Shown: positions 7,952-16,449, numbered from the stretch's first letter. The stretch is 32,437 nt of DNA from an uncultured Clostridia bacterium (GCA_934663625.1 CAKUKP010000028.1:1-32437); one strand, 5' to 3'. Notes: generated by a model from the letters alone, not told the origin. Numbers and translations are program-made.

Positions 7952-8314
7952 TTATTCTTCAATGTGTTCCATGCCCTGATCGATGATCGTGCGCACGTGA
8001 TCGTCCGCCAGCGAGTAATACACCGTTTTGCCATCGCGGCGGCTCTTTACCAGCTTCGCCTGCTTTAAAAGCCGCAGCTGATGTGAAATCGCCGATTGCG
8101 TCATTTTCAGCACCTCCGCAATATCGCACACGCAAACCTCCGCTTCGAACAGAACGTACAAAATCCGGATGCGCGTGGAATCGCCGAAGATTTTGAAAAG
8201 CTCCGCCAGATCGTAGAGGTGCTCCTCCTTCGGCATCGCAGGCTGCACCGTTTGGATAATATCGCCGTGCGTGCAGAATTCATCGCATCGCTCCACGCCG
8301 TTGGGATCAACCAT
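7952..8314 (-). CDS. cadC: ArsR/SmtB-family metal-responsive repressor (CadC type)
   Basis: This is a 120-residue winged-helix repressor of the ArsR family. Two metal sites known from CadC are complete. The alpha3N cysteines are Cys10, Cys14, Cys61 and Cys63 (EVCVCD, 59-64), with the same spacing as in plasmid pI258 CadC. The alpha5 site is Asp104-x-His106-x10-His117-xx-Glu120. The recognition helix is TQSAISHQLRLLKQA. Metal binding (Cd, Pb, Zn) should release the operator and turn on the exporter genes that follow. The start has an AAAGGAGG ribosome binding site 8 nt upstream. It heads the operon with a consensus promoter and a palindromic operator candidate in front. Confidence 0.93.
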   Translation of the reverse strand: MVDPNGVERCDEFCTHGDIIQTVQPAMPKEEHLYDLAELFKIFGDSTRIRILYVLFEAEVCVCDIAEVLKMTQSAISHQLRLLKQAKLVKSRRDGKTVYYSLADDHVRTIIDQGMEHIEE

Positions 8315-8335
8315 ATCGCCCGCCTCCTTTCAACC

Positions 8336-8353
8336 AACATATGATCATCTGTT
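8336..8353 (-). promoter_or_regulatory. candidate CadC operator
   Basis: An 18-bp near-perfect palindrome, AACA-T-ATGATCAT-C-TGTT, lies between the -10 box and the ribosome binding site of cadC, with one mismatched pair. Its position downstream of the promoter would allow simple repression. TGAAC half-sites also occur within the promoter spacer, so the exact operator is uncertain. Confidence 0.5.
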
Positions 8354-8361
8354 CAATTGTT

Positions 8362-8390
8362 ATTATATGCAATCGTTCATGCGATGTCAA
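8362..8390 (-). promoter_or_regulatory. consensus promoter of the cad operon
   Basis: On the minus strand, TTGACA (8385-8390) and TATAAT (8362-8367) are both perfect matches and are separated by exactly 17 bp. Such a strong promoter is typical of operons held off by a repressor. Confidence 0.85.
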
Positions 8391-8414
8391 TACCCGATTT
8401 GCGGATTTCAACGT

Positions 8415-8456
8415 TAAAAAACTGCGAAAGCGCCGATCGCGCATCCGCAGTAAAAA
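8415..8456 (-). terminator. terminator of the iron-complex transporter operon
   Basis: On the minus strand, ACTGCG pairs with CGCAGT (8446-8451 with 8421-8426), with inner GCGC/GCGC pairing, followed by six T residues. It lies about 20 bp after the binding-protein stop codon. Confidence 0.75.
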
Positions 8457-8472
8457 GCATACAAACAATCAA

Positions 8473-9396
8473 TTAATTAAACAATTCCGGATAGAAATCC
8501 GCCGCCAGCGATTCCACAGCATACGCCATGCGATCGCCCGGCAGCACGCTTTCCAGCGTAATCACGGCAAAGCGATCGTTCTGCACGCACGGCAGCAGGG
8601 AAAGCGTGGGATTGGCCTTAATCTCCGCGATCTTTTCTTCCACGGAGGGCGCATCGTAATCGTGAATCAGGATCACATCGGGGTTGCGCGCCAACACTTC
8701 TTCGTAGCTCACGGTAATCCACTGCTTGTCGGTCAGATCGTCGAACAGATTTTTTCCGCCCGCCAGACCGATCAGCAGCGATTCGAAATTCACGCCGGAG
8801 CAGGTAAACACGCCGTCGTTGCCGCTGTCGTACACCAGCACGTTCACCGGTTCCTGCCCCGCGATCTTATCGGCGACCGCCTGAATGCGCGCCTTTTGAT
8901 CTTCGATAAACGCCGCAGCGGTATCCTCGATCCCGAAGATTTTGCCGATGTCCTCGATTTCCGCATACATTTCATCGATCGTCACGGCGGCATTGACGTA
9001 TACATCCATGCCGTAACCGGCGACCTCCTCAATATTGCAGCCCGCATCGCCGATTTCCCAATCCAGCGCGTAGATGAAATCCGCGCCGGAGGAAATGATG
9101 GCCTCGCGGGTGGCGGAGCTGTAATTCAGCTGCGGAATGGCGTTGACCGCATCGGCATATTCCGGCAGCGGCCCGCGGCTGTGGTTCACCAGCGAACGGC
9201 CGATCACCAGATCGCCTAGCCCCAGCGCGGCGAACAGCTCGGTCACGTTGGGGCCGAGCGTCAATACCCGTTCCGGACGATCCGCGATCGTCACCGTGCG
9301 CCCGTAGTTATCCACGGTTACCGGATATTCGGCGGCGAAGGCGGCGCAGGTCAGCGTGAGCGCGCAGACCAGCATCAGGGAAAGAATCTTTTTCAT
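8473..9396 (-). CDS. iron-complex/cobalamin-type ABC transporter substrate-binding protein
   Basis: This 307-residue secreted protein belongs to the Peripla_BP_2 (FecB/FhuD/BtuF) family. It has an N-terminal signal peptide (MKKILSLMLVCALTLTCAAF) and a family start (VTVDNYGRTVTIADRPERVLTLGPNVTELFAALG). The ATG at 9396 is chosen because ATGGAGGAAACAGC precedes it; upstream in-frame residues look non-coding. The cysteine in LTLTC is a poor lipobox (Thr at -1), so signal peptidase I cleavage after AFA seems more likely. It would capture a siderophore, haem or corrinoid for the permease and ATPase encoded upstream. Which of these it binds cannot be decided from the sequence. It is the last gene of its operon. 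Confidence 0.88.
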   Translation of the reverse strand: MKKILSLMLVCALTLTCAAFAAEYPVTVDNYGRTVTIADRPERVLTLGPNVTELFAALGLGDLVIGRSLVNHSRGPLPEYADAVNAIPQLNYSSATREAIISSGADFIYALDWEIGDAGCNIEEVAGYGMDVYVNAAVTIDEMYAEIEDIGKIFGIEDTAAAFIEDQKARIQAVADKIAGQEPVNVLVYDSGNDGVFTCSGVNFESLLIGLAGGKNLFDDLTDKQWITVSYEEVLARNPDVILIHDYDAPSVEEKIAEIKANPTLSLLPCVQNDRFAVITLESVLPGDRMAYAVESLAADFYPELFN

Positions 9397-9421
9397 GCTG
9401 TTTCCTCCATTCATGTGTGTA

Positions 9422-10198
9422 TCAGTGTATTTCCGCGGGCAGGAAGGTGATCGACAGCCTGCCCGTAATCGGATGCTTTTCCACCGAGCTGCGCACGCCG
9501 TAAACATCGTAGATATTTTCCGCCGTCAGCACTTCCTCGGGCGTGCCCTGCAATACAATCCTGCCGTTTTTCAGCACGTAGATGCGATCGCAGTACAGCG
9601 CCGCCATGTTCAGATCGTGGATCGCCGAAAGCACCGTGACCTTCAGGCGCTTGATAAAATCAAATATCTGCATCTGATAGCTGATGTCCAAATGGTTGGT
9701 CGGTTCGTCCAGAATCAGGAAATCACTCTCCTGCGCCACGGCGCGGGCGATGATCACGCGCTGCTTTTCGCCGCCGGACAGGTGCAGATAATTGCGCTTC
9801 GCCATATTCTCCATGCCGAGGTGCTCCAGTGCGTGGTGTACGATCTGCTTATCGTGGGCGTTGTCCGGATCGAACAGCTTCTTATGCGGCGTTCTGCCCA
9901 TCGCGACGATCTCCTCCACGAGGAAATCAAACGGCACATCATTTTCCTGCCCGACCACCGCCAGCTTCTGCGCCGATTTTCGGAAGGACATTTTTTGCAG
10001 GTTTTCGCCGTCCAGATAAATTTTGCCGTGATCCGGCGTAAGACCGCGATAGATATTTTTCAATACGGTGGATTTTCCGCTGCCGTTGGGGCCGATCAGA
10101 CCGACGAATTCGCCCCGATCCACATGCAGCGAAATATCCCGAACGGCGTCGCTTCGCGCGCCGTAGGAATAGGTCAGCCCTTCAACATTTAAGCGCAT
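9422..10198 (-). CDS. iron-complex ABC transporter ATP-binding protein (FecE-like)
   Basis: This is a 258-residue cytoplasmic ATPase of the siderophore/haem/B12 importer class. It has Walker A GPNGSGKST, Q-loop VVGQENDVPF, signature LSGGEKQR, Walker B FLILDEPTNHLD and the switch histidine in SAIHDLN. Length and domain order match the family. It starts 9 bp after the permease stop codon and is followed, after 25 bp, by the binding-protein gene, so the three form one transcription unit. It powers uptake of the captured metal chelate. Confidence 0.93.
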   Translation of the reverse strand: MRLNVEGLTYSYGARSDAVRDISLHVDRGEFVGLIGPNGSGKSTVLKNIYRGLTPDHGKIYLDGENLQKMSFRKSAQKLAVVGQENDVPFDFLVEEIVAMGRTPHKKLFDPDNAHDKQIVHHALEHLGMENMAKRNYLHLSGGEKQRVIIARAVAQESDFLILDEPTNHLDISYQMQIFDFIKRLKVTVLSAIHDLNMAALYCDRIYVLKNGRIVLQGTPEEVLTAENIYDVYGVRSSVEKHPITGRLSITFLPAEIH

Positions 10199-10207
10199 TT
10201 TTCTTCC

Positions 10208-11275
10208 TCATTTCTTTTCGCGGTTGTTCTTTTTCAGCATGATGATGAAAATCGGGCCGCCGATCACCGCCGTCAGGATGCCCACCGGCAGCTCCTCCGG
10301 CGCGATCACCATGCGTGCCGTCACATCCACCCATACCACCAGAATGCCGCCCAGCAGCGCGGAAACCGGCAGCACCTTTTTGTGATCGCCGCCCACCAGC
10401 AGGCGGGTAAAATGCGGAACCATCAAGCCGACAAAGCCGATCGATCCGCTTACGGCGATGGTCGCGCCCGCCATCAGCGAGGCCACCAGCACCAGCGCCT
10501 TTTGCAGCCGGCGCACGTTCACGCCCAGCGCGCCCGCGCTTTCATCGCCCAGCAGCAGCAGATTCAGCCCGCGATAGTTGATCATCATAAACGCCATGCA
10601 GCCCAGCAGCACGATCAACGGCAGCTTCAGATACGCCCATTTTGCGCCCGCCAGCGAACCGGACATCCAGAATTCCGCGTTGTGCAGCCCCAGCGCGTTG
10701 GGCGCGCTCAGCTTGATGATGCTGGTCACGCCATCCATGATCATGGAAACCGCAACGCCCGTCAGCAGCAGCTGCGTGATGCTGATGCGCCCCCGAACGC
10801 GGGAAATGCCGTACACCAGCAGAATGGTCACCGCAGAACCGATGAACGCGCTGATGGACAGCGAATAGGTGCCCAGAAACGCGAACGCGCCGAACAGCAT
10901 GCCCAGCGTGGCGAACGCTGCCGCGCCGGAGGAAACGCCCAGCAAAAACGGATCCGCCAGATTGTTGCGCACCAGCGCCTGCATCGCCACGCCGCACACC
11001 GCCAGCGATGCGCCCACCACCATGCCCAGACATACGCGGGGCAGGCGCAATCCCATTACGATGTTCCAATCCAGCTGTTCCCAGCTTTGCGGAATCAGCT
11101 TGCCCACGCCTGGAATCCGGCTTAGCAGAATTTTCAGCGTGTTGATTGGCGCTACGGAAACCGGCCCCAAACCCGCGGCGAGCACCATCGTAACGGCCGC
11201 CATTACAATCAGCATACCGATAATCAGGGGCATATTGGGTTCTGTCCGGTTAAAGTGCTTTTTCAGGCTTTTCAT
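10208..11275 (-). CDS. iron-complex ABC transporter permease (FecCD family)
   Basis: This membrane permease of about 355 residues has nine to ten predicted helices. Family landmarks are the RLPRVCLGMVVGASLAVCGVAMQ stretch, the DPFLLGVSSGAA segment, the GDESAGALGVN loop that contacts the ATPase and the C-terminal GFVGLMVPHFTRLLVGGDH. I place the start at the ATG at 11275, which has CGAGGAAAACAGCGA before it. An upstream in-frame ATG at 11302 lacks a ribosome binding site. It is the first gene of the operon permease-ATPase-binding protein. No clear Fur box is visible upstream. Confidence 0.9.
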   Translation of the reverse strand: MKSLKKHFNRTEPNMPLIIGMLIVMAAVTMVLAAGLGPVSVAPINTLKILLSRIPGVGKLIPQSWEQLDWNIVMGLRLPRVCLGMVVGASLAVCGVAMQALVRNNLADPFLLGVSSGAAAFATLGMLFGAFAFLGTYSLSISAFIGSAVTILLVYGISRVRGRISITQLLLTGVAVSMIMDGVTSIIKLSAPNALGLHNAEFWMSGSLAGAKWAYLKLPLIVLLGCMAFMMINYRGLNLLLLGDESAGALGVNVRRLQKALVLVASLMAGATIAVSGSIGFVGLMVPHFTRLLVGGDHKKVLPVSALLGGILVVWVDVTARMVIAPEELPVGILTAVIGGPIFIIMLKKNNREKK

Positions 11276-11350
11276 TCGCTGTTTTCCTCGATTCGATTTC
11301 ATACGCGCGCCATTGGAACGCCGACCCAGCGCATCGTTTCAACGCATCCT

Positions 11351-11379
11351 ATTGTAGCAACTGCGTTCCCCCGCCGCAA
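11351..11379 (-). promoter_or_regulatory. putative promoter of the iron-complex transporter operon
   Basis: On the minus strand, TTGCGG (11374-11379) and TACAAT (11351-11356) are 17 bp apart. The -35 lies in a G/C-rich inverted repeat (CCCCCG/CGGGGG, around 11368-11395) that might be regulatory. Confidence 0.5.
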
Positions 11380-11415
11380 GCCGGTCGGGGGGATGAAAAA
11401 GCGTAAACAAACGGT

Positions 11416-11453
11416 TAAAAAAGAACCGCATGGAAACGCATCCGTTCCCATGC
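11416..11453 (-). terminator. terminator of the COG2509 gene
   Basis: On the minus strand the stem GCATGGGAAC/GTTTCCATGC (11444-11453 with 11428-11437) has one mismatch and is followed after a few bases by TTTTTT. It lies 26 bp beyond the stop codon. Confidence 0.85.
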
Positions 11454-11478
11454 AGTCCCTGTGATCAAATGAATTGAA

Positions 11479-12888
11479 TTATGCCTTACCGTTTTCGGCT
11501 TCCGCCAGCTTGCGTCCCATCAGCACGCCCATGCAGCTCGCCATCATCAATCCGCGCGTCCATCCACTGGAATCACCCAGACAATGCAGACCTTCGATGG
11601 AGGTTACCAGATCTTCATCCATCTTGATGCGGTTGGAATAGAACTTCAATTCCGGCGAATACAGAAGCGTTTCATAGCTGGCAAAGCCCGGAACCACCTG
11701 ATCCATCGCCTGAATGAAATTGATGATGTTCGTCATGGCGCGATACGGCATGGCGGCGGTAATATCGCCTGCCACCGCGTCCGGCAGCGTGGGGCGCACG
11801 TTCGATCTCGCCAGTTCACGCTCCCACGTGCGCTTTCCATCCAGAATATCGCCGAAGCGCTGCACCAGAATATGTCCGTTCGCCAGCATGTTGGTCAATT
11901 CGCCCACCTTCTGTGCGTAGGCGATCGGCTGATTGAACGGCACGGAGAAATTGTGGGAACAGAGAATCGCCAGATTCGTATTATCGGATTTCAGTTCCTT
12001 ATAGGAATGCCCGTTGACCACGGCGAGGTTGTTATCGTAATTTTCCTGACTTACGAAGCCGCCGGGATTCTGGCAGAAGGTGCGCACCTTGTTTTTGAAC
12101 GGCTTGGGATAGCCGATCAGCTTGGATTCGTACAGCACCTCATTTACCTTTTCCATAACCTCGTTGCGGCATTCCACGCGCACGCCGATATCCACCGTGC
12201 CGGGCTGATGCGCAATGTTGTGCTCCGCGCAGATGCCCTCCAGCCAGTCCGCGCCGCGGCGGCCGGTGGCGATGATCGTCGTATCGGCATAGATTTCCTG
12301 CTGCTGATCGTTTTTGCTGATCTGCACGCCCAGACACTTCGCGCCGTCCAGAATCAGATTATCGCACGCCCAGCCGAAGATCATTTCCACGCCGTTCTGC
12401 AAAAGATACTGTTCGATGTCGTAGTAAATCTGCTGCGCCTTCTCGGTGCCCAGATGGCGAATGGGGCAATCCACCAGCTTCAATCCCGCGGAAATCGCCC
12501 GACGGCGAATATCCTTTACCGCTTCGGGATTGGCGATGCCTTCGATCTTCGTATCCGCGCCGAATTCCAGATAGATTTTATCGGTATAGCTGATCAGATC
12601 CTGCACGGTGTTTTCGCCCACCAGCGTGGGGAAATCGCCGCCGACCTCATAGGAAAGCGAAAGCTTGCCATCGGAAAACGCGCCCGCGCCGGAAAAGCCG
12701 GTGGTGATATGGCAATATGGCTTGCAGTTTACGCATTTATGCGTTTTCGCCTTGGGACAGGTGCGCTTTTCAATCGCCACGCCCTTTTCCACGATGGTGA
12801 TCCTGCGCTTGCTGCCCTTGCGAATCAGCTCCATCGCCGTAAAGATGCCCGAAGGACCTGCGCCGACAATTACGATATCCGTTTTCAT
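11479..12888 (-). CDS. FAD-dependent dehydrogenase-like protein (COG2509)
   Basis: This 469-residue flavoprotein has an N-terminal Rossmann FAD-binding motif (VGAGPSG, residues 8-14) and the Cys cluster Cys44, Cys52, Cys55 and Cys59, followed by GFSGAGAFSDGKLS. This combination marks the uncharacterised COG2509 group of NAD/FAD-dependent oxidoreductases. A second nucleotide-binding element (TTIIATGRRG) and the C-terminal LHCLGDSSGWTRGLMMASCMG complete the FAD site. The reaction and substrate are unknown. I prefer the ATG at 12888; a TTG two codons upstream is also possible. It stands alone between two terminator or hairpin regions, with an unusual pair of alternative hairpins in its leader. 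Confidence 0.85.
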   Translation of the reverse strand: MKTDIVIVGAGPSGIFTAMELIRKGSKRRITIVEKGVAIEKRTCPKAKTHKCVNCKPYCHITTGFSGAGAFSDGKLSLSYEVGGDFPTLVGENTVQDLISYTDKIYLEFGADTKIEGIANPEAVKDIRRRAISAGLKLVDCPIRHLGTEKAQQIYYDIEQYLLQNGVEMIFGWACDNLILDGAKCLGVQISKNDQQQEIYADTTIIATGRRGADWLEGICAEHNIAHQPGTVDIGVRVECRNEVMEKVNEVLYESKLIGYPKPFKNKVRTFCQNPGGFVSQENYDNNLAVVNGHSYKELKSDNTNLAILCSHNFSVPFNQPIAYAQKVGELTNMLANGHILVQRFGDILDGKRTWERELARSNVRPTLPDAVAGDITAAMPYRAMTNIINFIQAMDQVVPGFASYETLLYSPELKFYSNRIKMDEDLVTSIEGLHCLGDSSGWTRGLMMASCMGVLMGRKLAEAENGKA

Positions 12889-12913
12889 ATGCAAAGTTCT
12901 CCTTTTTGAATTT

Positions 12914-12961
12914 GCGTATCACAGGCCGATACGCGTCCCGCTTCGAACTGTATCGGCCTGT
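12914..12961 (-). promoter_or_regulatory. mutually exclusive hairpins in the COG2509 leader
   Basis: A perfect 12-bp inverted repeat (ACAGGCCGATAC at 12921-12932 with 12950-12961) overlaps a second perfect 7-bp hairpin (GCGTATC/GATACGC, 12914-12920 with 12928-12934). In the minus-strand transcript the central arm can pair with either the arm before or the arm after it. The ribosome binding site of the next gene starts about 10 nt later. No T tract follows, so this is not a standard terminator. It may be an attenuation-like switch, or only the 3' end of pheT. Confidence 0.55.
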
Positions 12962-12979
12962 AATGATTATAAATTGATG

Positions 12980-15370
12980 TTAGCGAAGCTCCGCTCCGAA
13001 GCCGTTTTCCAGCGCCTTCAGAATCTTCGCCATCGCGCCGGAAATTTCCTCATCCGTCAGCGTGCGATCCGCCGCGCGGAAGGACAGCGCGAAGGCGACG
13101 GACTTTTTATTCCTGCCCAGCTTATCGCCGCGATAGATATCGAACAGCTTCGCGCTTTCCAGCGTTTTGCCTGCGGACGCCCTGATGGTATCCAGCATCG
13201 TGCCGACGCCCGCCGTTTCATCCACCACCACCGCGATATCGCGGGTAACCGCCGGAAACTTCGGCAGCGGCTTCACGCCGTAGAGCGGCTTTTCCATCGG
13301 GCGCAGGGCTTCCAGATCGATCTCCGCGATGTATACGCGGCTTTCGATGCCGAAGCGCTCCGCCACATCGGGATGAATTTCGCCCAGCTGCGCAAGCTGC
13401 ACACCATCTGCGGAAAGGATCGCCTTGCGGCCGGGATGATAATATGCATCGCCGCCCGCCGCAACCTGCGGCACAACGCCGAAGATCTGCATCAGCCACA
13501 TCGCCGCATTCTTCACCGAATAGAAATCCACATCGCCGCCGAACAGGCCGATCGTCAACATGTATTTTTCTATCGGAAGTTCGCCCGCCACACCCGTGGG
13601 CTGGAAGGTTTTGGAAAGCTCGAACAGCTTGCCTTCCGAATTGCCGCGGTTCAGGTTATTCGCGATGGTGTTCAGCATGGAGGGCACCATCGTAGTGCGC
13701 ATTACGGAGGTATCCTCGCCCAAGGGATTGCGCAGTACCACGGTATTGCGGCGCGCGTCATCCGCACTCAGCCCCAGATTTTCAATCCAGCGCGGGCTGA
13801 TGAAGGAATAATTCAAGATTTCGAACATGCCCATGCCCACGAGCGCGTTCTTCACGCGATCATTAAACGCCATGTTCACGCTGCGCTTGCCCGCCATGGT
13901 CACGCCGTTCATCAGCGTGGACGGAATATGATCGTAGCCGTACATGCGCAGAACTTCCTCGGCGATATCGGCCTCGGTTTCCATATCCTGACGGAACGCG
14001 GGAATTTCGCAGGTGAGCGTATCGCCGCAAAGCTCGGTATCGATGTAGAGGCGATTCAGGATATCCTCCATATCATCGGCGGATACCTGCACGCCGTTCA
14101 GACGGCACACGCGATCCACGCTGGCCTCGATGGTTTTGCCTTCCTTCGGATTCGGATAATTATCGTATACGCCGGGCACGACGTCGCCGCATTCCAGCAT
14201 ATTCACCAGCATGCAGGCGCGCTCCAGCGCTTCCAGCGCGGTAGCGGGGCAAACGCCCTTTTCAAAGCGTCCGGAAGCTTCGGTGCGCACGCCCAGCTTG
14301 CGCGCGGTCACGCGGTTGTTGGCGCGTTCAAACGCGGCGCATTCGAACAGTACGGAAGCGGTATCCGATTCGATTTCGGATTCCTCGCCGCCCATGATGC
14401 CCGCAAGGCCGGTGGCGTTTTCGTTATCCGCGATCACCAGCATGCTTTCGTCCAGCAGATGCTCCTTGCCGTCCAGCGTGGTCAGGCGCTCGCCGGGATA
14501 TGCACGGCGCACCACGATGGTCTGATCCTTCACGCGGGAAAGATCGAACGCGTGCATCGGATGGCCGGTTTCCAGCATGACGAAATTCGTAATATCCACG
14601 ATGTTGTTGATCGGACGAACGCCCGCGCCGTACAGATATTCGCGCATCCATTTGGGCGAAGGACCGATTTTTACATTCGTAATCACGCGCGCGCAGTAGC
14701 GCGGGCAGGTTTCGGTATCGCGCACGATCACCTTGGCGTAATCATCAAACGTGCCCTTGCCGGTTTCCGTCACTTCAATTTCAGGCATGACGAAATGCTG
14801 CTTCAGCACAGCGCTGCTCTCGCGCGCCAGACCCCATACGGACAGGCAATCCGGACGGTTCGCCAGAATTTCGAAATCCACGATATCATCGCCCAGACCG
14901 AATACCTCGTGCACATCGGTGCCCGCGGGTACATCCTCAAAAATTTCAATGATGCCCGCATCGCCGATATGGGGGTACAGTCCGGCGGGCACATCCAGTT
15001 CGGGGCCGGAGCAGAGCATGCCGCAGGAGGCTTCGCCGCGCAGCTTGCCCTTCTTGATCTTCACGCCGCCGGGCAGATGCGCGCCATCCAGCGCCGCCGC
15101 CACGCGCATGCCCGCGCGCACGTTCGGCGCGCCGCACACGATCTGAATCGGCTCTTCCTGACCCACGTTCACCATGCACACATGCAGATGATCGCTGTTG
15201 GGATGATCCACGCAGGTGATCACTTCGCCGACCACCACATTGTCAAACTGCGTACCGGTCTTTTCCACGCCCTCTACGGCGGTACCGGTCATGATCATTT
15301 TGGAGGCGTAATCCTCGGCATTCATCGGAATATCCACATATTCCTTCAGCCATTTCATCGGCACTTTCAT
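12980..15370 (-). CDS. pheT: phenylalanyl-tRNA synthetase beta subunit
   Basis: This 796-residue protein has the full bacterial domain order. An N-terminal EMAP-type tRNA-binding domain (about 40-150; HPNSDHLHVCMVNVG, CGAPNVRAGM) is followed by the B3/4 editing region, the B5 domain, a catalytic-like core and a C-terminal anticodon-binding FDX-ACB domain (about 705-796; FPAVTRDIAVVVDE). With PheS it forms the alpha2-beta2 enzyme that charges tRNA-Phe. The ATG has AAGGAGGATACATTCC before it. It lies 14 bp downstream of pheS and shares its T-box-controlled promoter. Confidence 0.97.
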   Translation of the reverse strand: MKVPMKWLKEYVDIPMNAEDYASKMIMTGTAVEGVEKTGTQFDNVVVGEVITCVDHPNSDHLHVCMVNVGQEEPIQIVCGAPNVRAGMRVAAALDGAHLPGGVKIKKGKLRGEASCGMLCSGPELDVPAGLYPHIGDAGIIEIFEDVPAGTDVHEVFGLGDDIVDFEILANRPDCLSVWGLARESSAVLKQHFVMPEIEVTETGKGTFDDYAKVIVRDTETCPRYCARVITNVKIGPSPKWMREYLYGAGVRPINNIVDITNFVMLETGHPMHAFDLSRVKDQTIVVRRAYPGERLTTLDGKEHLLDESMLVIADNENATGLAGIMGGEESEIESDTASVLFECAAFERANNRVTARKLGVRTEASGRFEKGVCPATALEALERACMLVNMLECGDVVPGVYDNYPNPKEGKTIEASVDRVCRLNGVQVSADDMEDILNRLYIDTELCGDTLTCEIPAFRQDMETEADIAEEVLRMYGYDHIPSTLMNGVTMAGKRSVNMAFNDRVKNALVGMGMFEILNYSFISPRWIENLGLSADDARRNTVVLRNPLGEDTSVMRTTMVPSMLNTIANNLNRGNSEGKLFELSKTFQPTGVAGELPIEKYMLTIGLFGGDVDFYSVKNAAMWLMQIFGVVPQVAAGGDAYYHPGRKAILSADGVQLAQLGEIHPDVAERFGIESRVYIAEIDLEALRPMEKPLYGVKPLPKFPAVTRDIAVVVDETAGVGTMLDTIRASAGKTLESAKLFDIYRGDKLGRNKKSVAFALSFRAADRTLTDEEISGAMAKILKALENGFGAELR

Positions 15371-15384
15371 GGAATGTATCCTCC

Positions 15385-16407
15385 TTATCGATACTGCGTC
15401 AGGAAGCGCAGGTCGTTTTCATACAGGTAGCGCAGGTTCGGAATGTTGTGCTTGAGCAGCGCGATGCGCTCAACGCCCATGCCGAACGCGAAGCCGGAAT
15501 ATTTCTTCGGATCGATTCCGCACATTTCCAGCACGTGCGGATTGACCATGCCCGCGCCCAAAACCTCGATCCAGCCGGTGCCCTTGCACATGCGGCAGCC
15601 CGCGCCCTTGCAGTTGGCGCAGGTCAGATCGACCTCGGCAGATGGCTCAGTGAACGGGAAGAAAGACGGACGGAAGCGGGTAGAAATGCCCTCGCCGTAC
15701 ATCTGGCGCGCAAATTCATCCAGCGTGCCCTTCAGATCGCCCATCGTGATGTTTTCATCGATCACCAGACCTTCCAGCTGATGGAACACCGGCGAATGCG
15801 TCGCATCCGCCTCATCGGCGCGGTATACGCGGCCGGGGCTGATGATGCGGATGGGCGGCTTGCGCGTGGTCATCACGCGCGCCTGCACCGGCGAAGTCTG
15901 CGAACGCAGAACGATGTTGTCCTCCACATAGAAGGTATCCTGCGCATCGCGCGCCGGATGGTTCTTCGGCACGTTCAGCAGTTCGAAATTGTAATGATCG
16001 TATTCCACTTCGGGGCCTTCTACCACTTCATAGCCCATGCCCACGAAGATATCCACCATGCGGTTCAGCGCAATGTTCATCGGATGCAGCGAACCCGCGC
16101 TGCGCTCCGGTCCGGGCAGGGTTACGTCCACGGCTTCCTTTTCAAGGCGCGCTTCCTTTTCCTTCGCCTTCAGTTCGGCGCTGCGCGCTTCCAGCGCATC
16201 CTCGATCGCCTTGCGCACATCATTGACCAGCTGACCCATTCTCGGCCGCTCCTCCGCCGGAAGCTGACCCATGCCGCGCAGCAGCGCGGTAAGTTCGCCC
16301 TTCTTGCCCAGCACGCCTACGCGAACCTGTTCAAGATTGCCGGTGCCCTGCGCATCGCGCAGATCGCCGAGCACGCGCTCCCGGATCTCCCGAAGCTTCT
16401 TTTCCAT
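15385..16407 (-). CDS. pheS: phenylalanyl-tRNA synthetase alpha subunit
   Basis: This is the 340-residue catalytic subunit of class II phenylalanyl-tRNA synthetase. An N-terminal coiled coil (about 1-95) is followed by the catalytic core. The core has VLRSQTSPVQARVM (167-180), the motif 2 region GRVYRADEADATHSPVFHQ (192-210) and motif 3 GFAFGMGVERIALL (305-318). A four-cysteine knuckle (Cys263, Cys266, Cys271, Cys274), which could bind zinc, lies between the FFPFTEPSAEVD strand and the end of the core. Similar insertions are seen in other Clostridia. The gene follows a T-box leader and precedes pheT by 14 bp. Confidence 0.97.
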   Translation of the reverse strand: MEKKLREIRERVLGDLRDAQGTGNLEQVRVGVLGKKGELTALLRGMGQLPAEERPRMGQLVNDVRKAIEDALEARSAELKAKEKEARLEKEAVDVTLPGPERSAGSLHPMNIALNRMVDIFVGMGYEVVEGPEVEYDHYNFELLNVPKNHPARDAQDTFYVEDNIVLRSQTSPVQARVMTTRKPPIRIISPGRVYRADEADATHSPVFHQLEGLVIDENITMGDLKGTLDEFARQMYGEGISTRFRPSFFPFTEPSAEVDLTCANCKGAGCRMCKGTGWIEVLGAGMVNPHVLEMCGIDPKKYSGFAFGMGVERIALLKHNIPNLRYLYENDLRFLTQYR

Positions 16408-16449
16408 AATCGCCCAACTCTCCTTATTTATTCATATCGCGGGGCGCAC

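Noticed and set aside
11273..11415. Fur box before the iron-complex transporter operon
   Set aside because: I looked for a GATAATGATTATC-like palindrome and found none. The similar ATGATTATCAT lies instead before the BMP operon (5663-5673).
12665..15430. 921-codon open frame on the plus strand opposite pheT
   Set aside because: It is antisense to the clearly homologous pheT and rich in His, Arg and Gln, as expected from the complement of GC-rich codons. There is no ribosome binding site or recognisable domain. Many other long antisense frames (for example 24568-26235 and 3091-4131) have the same origin.
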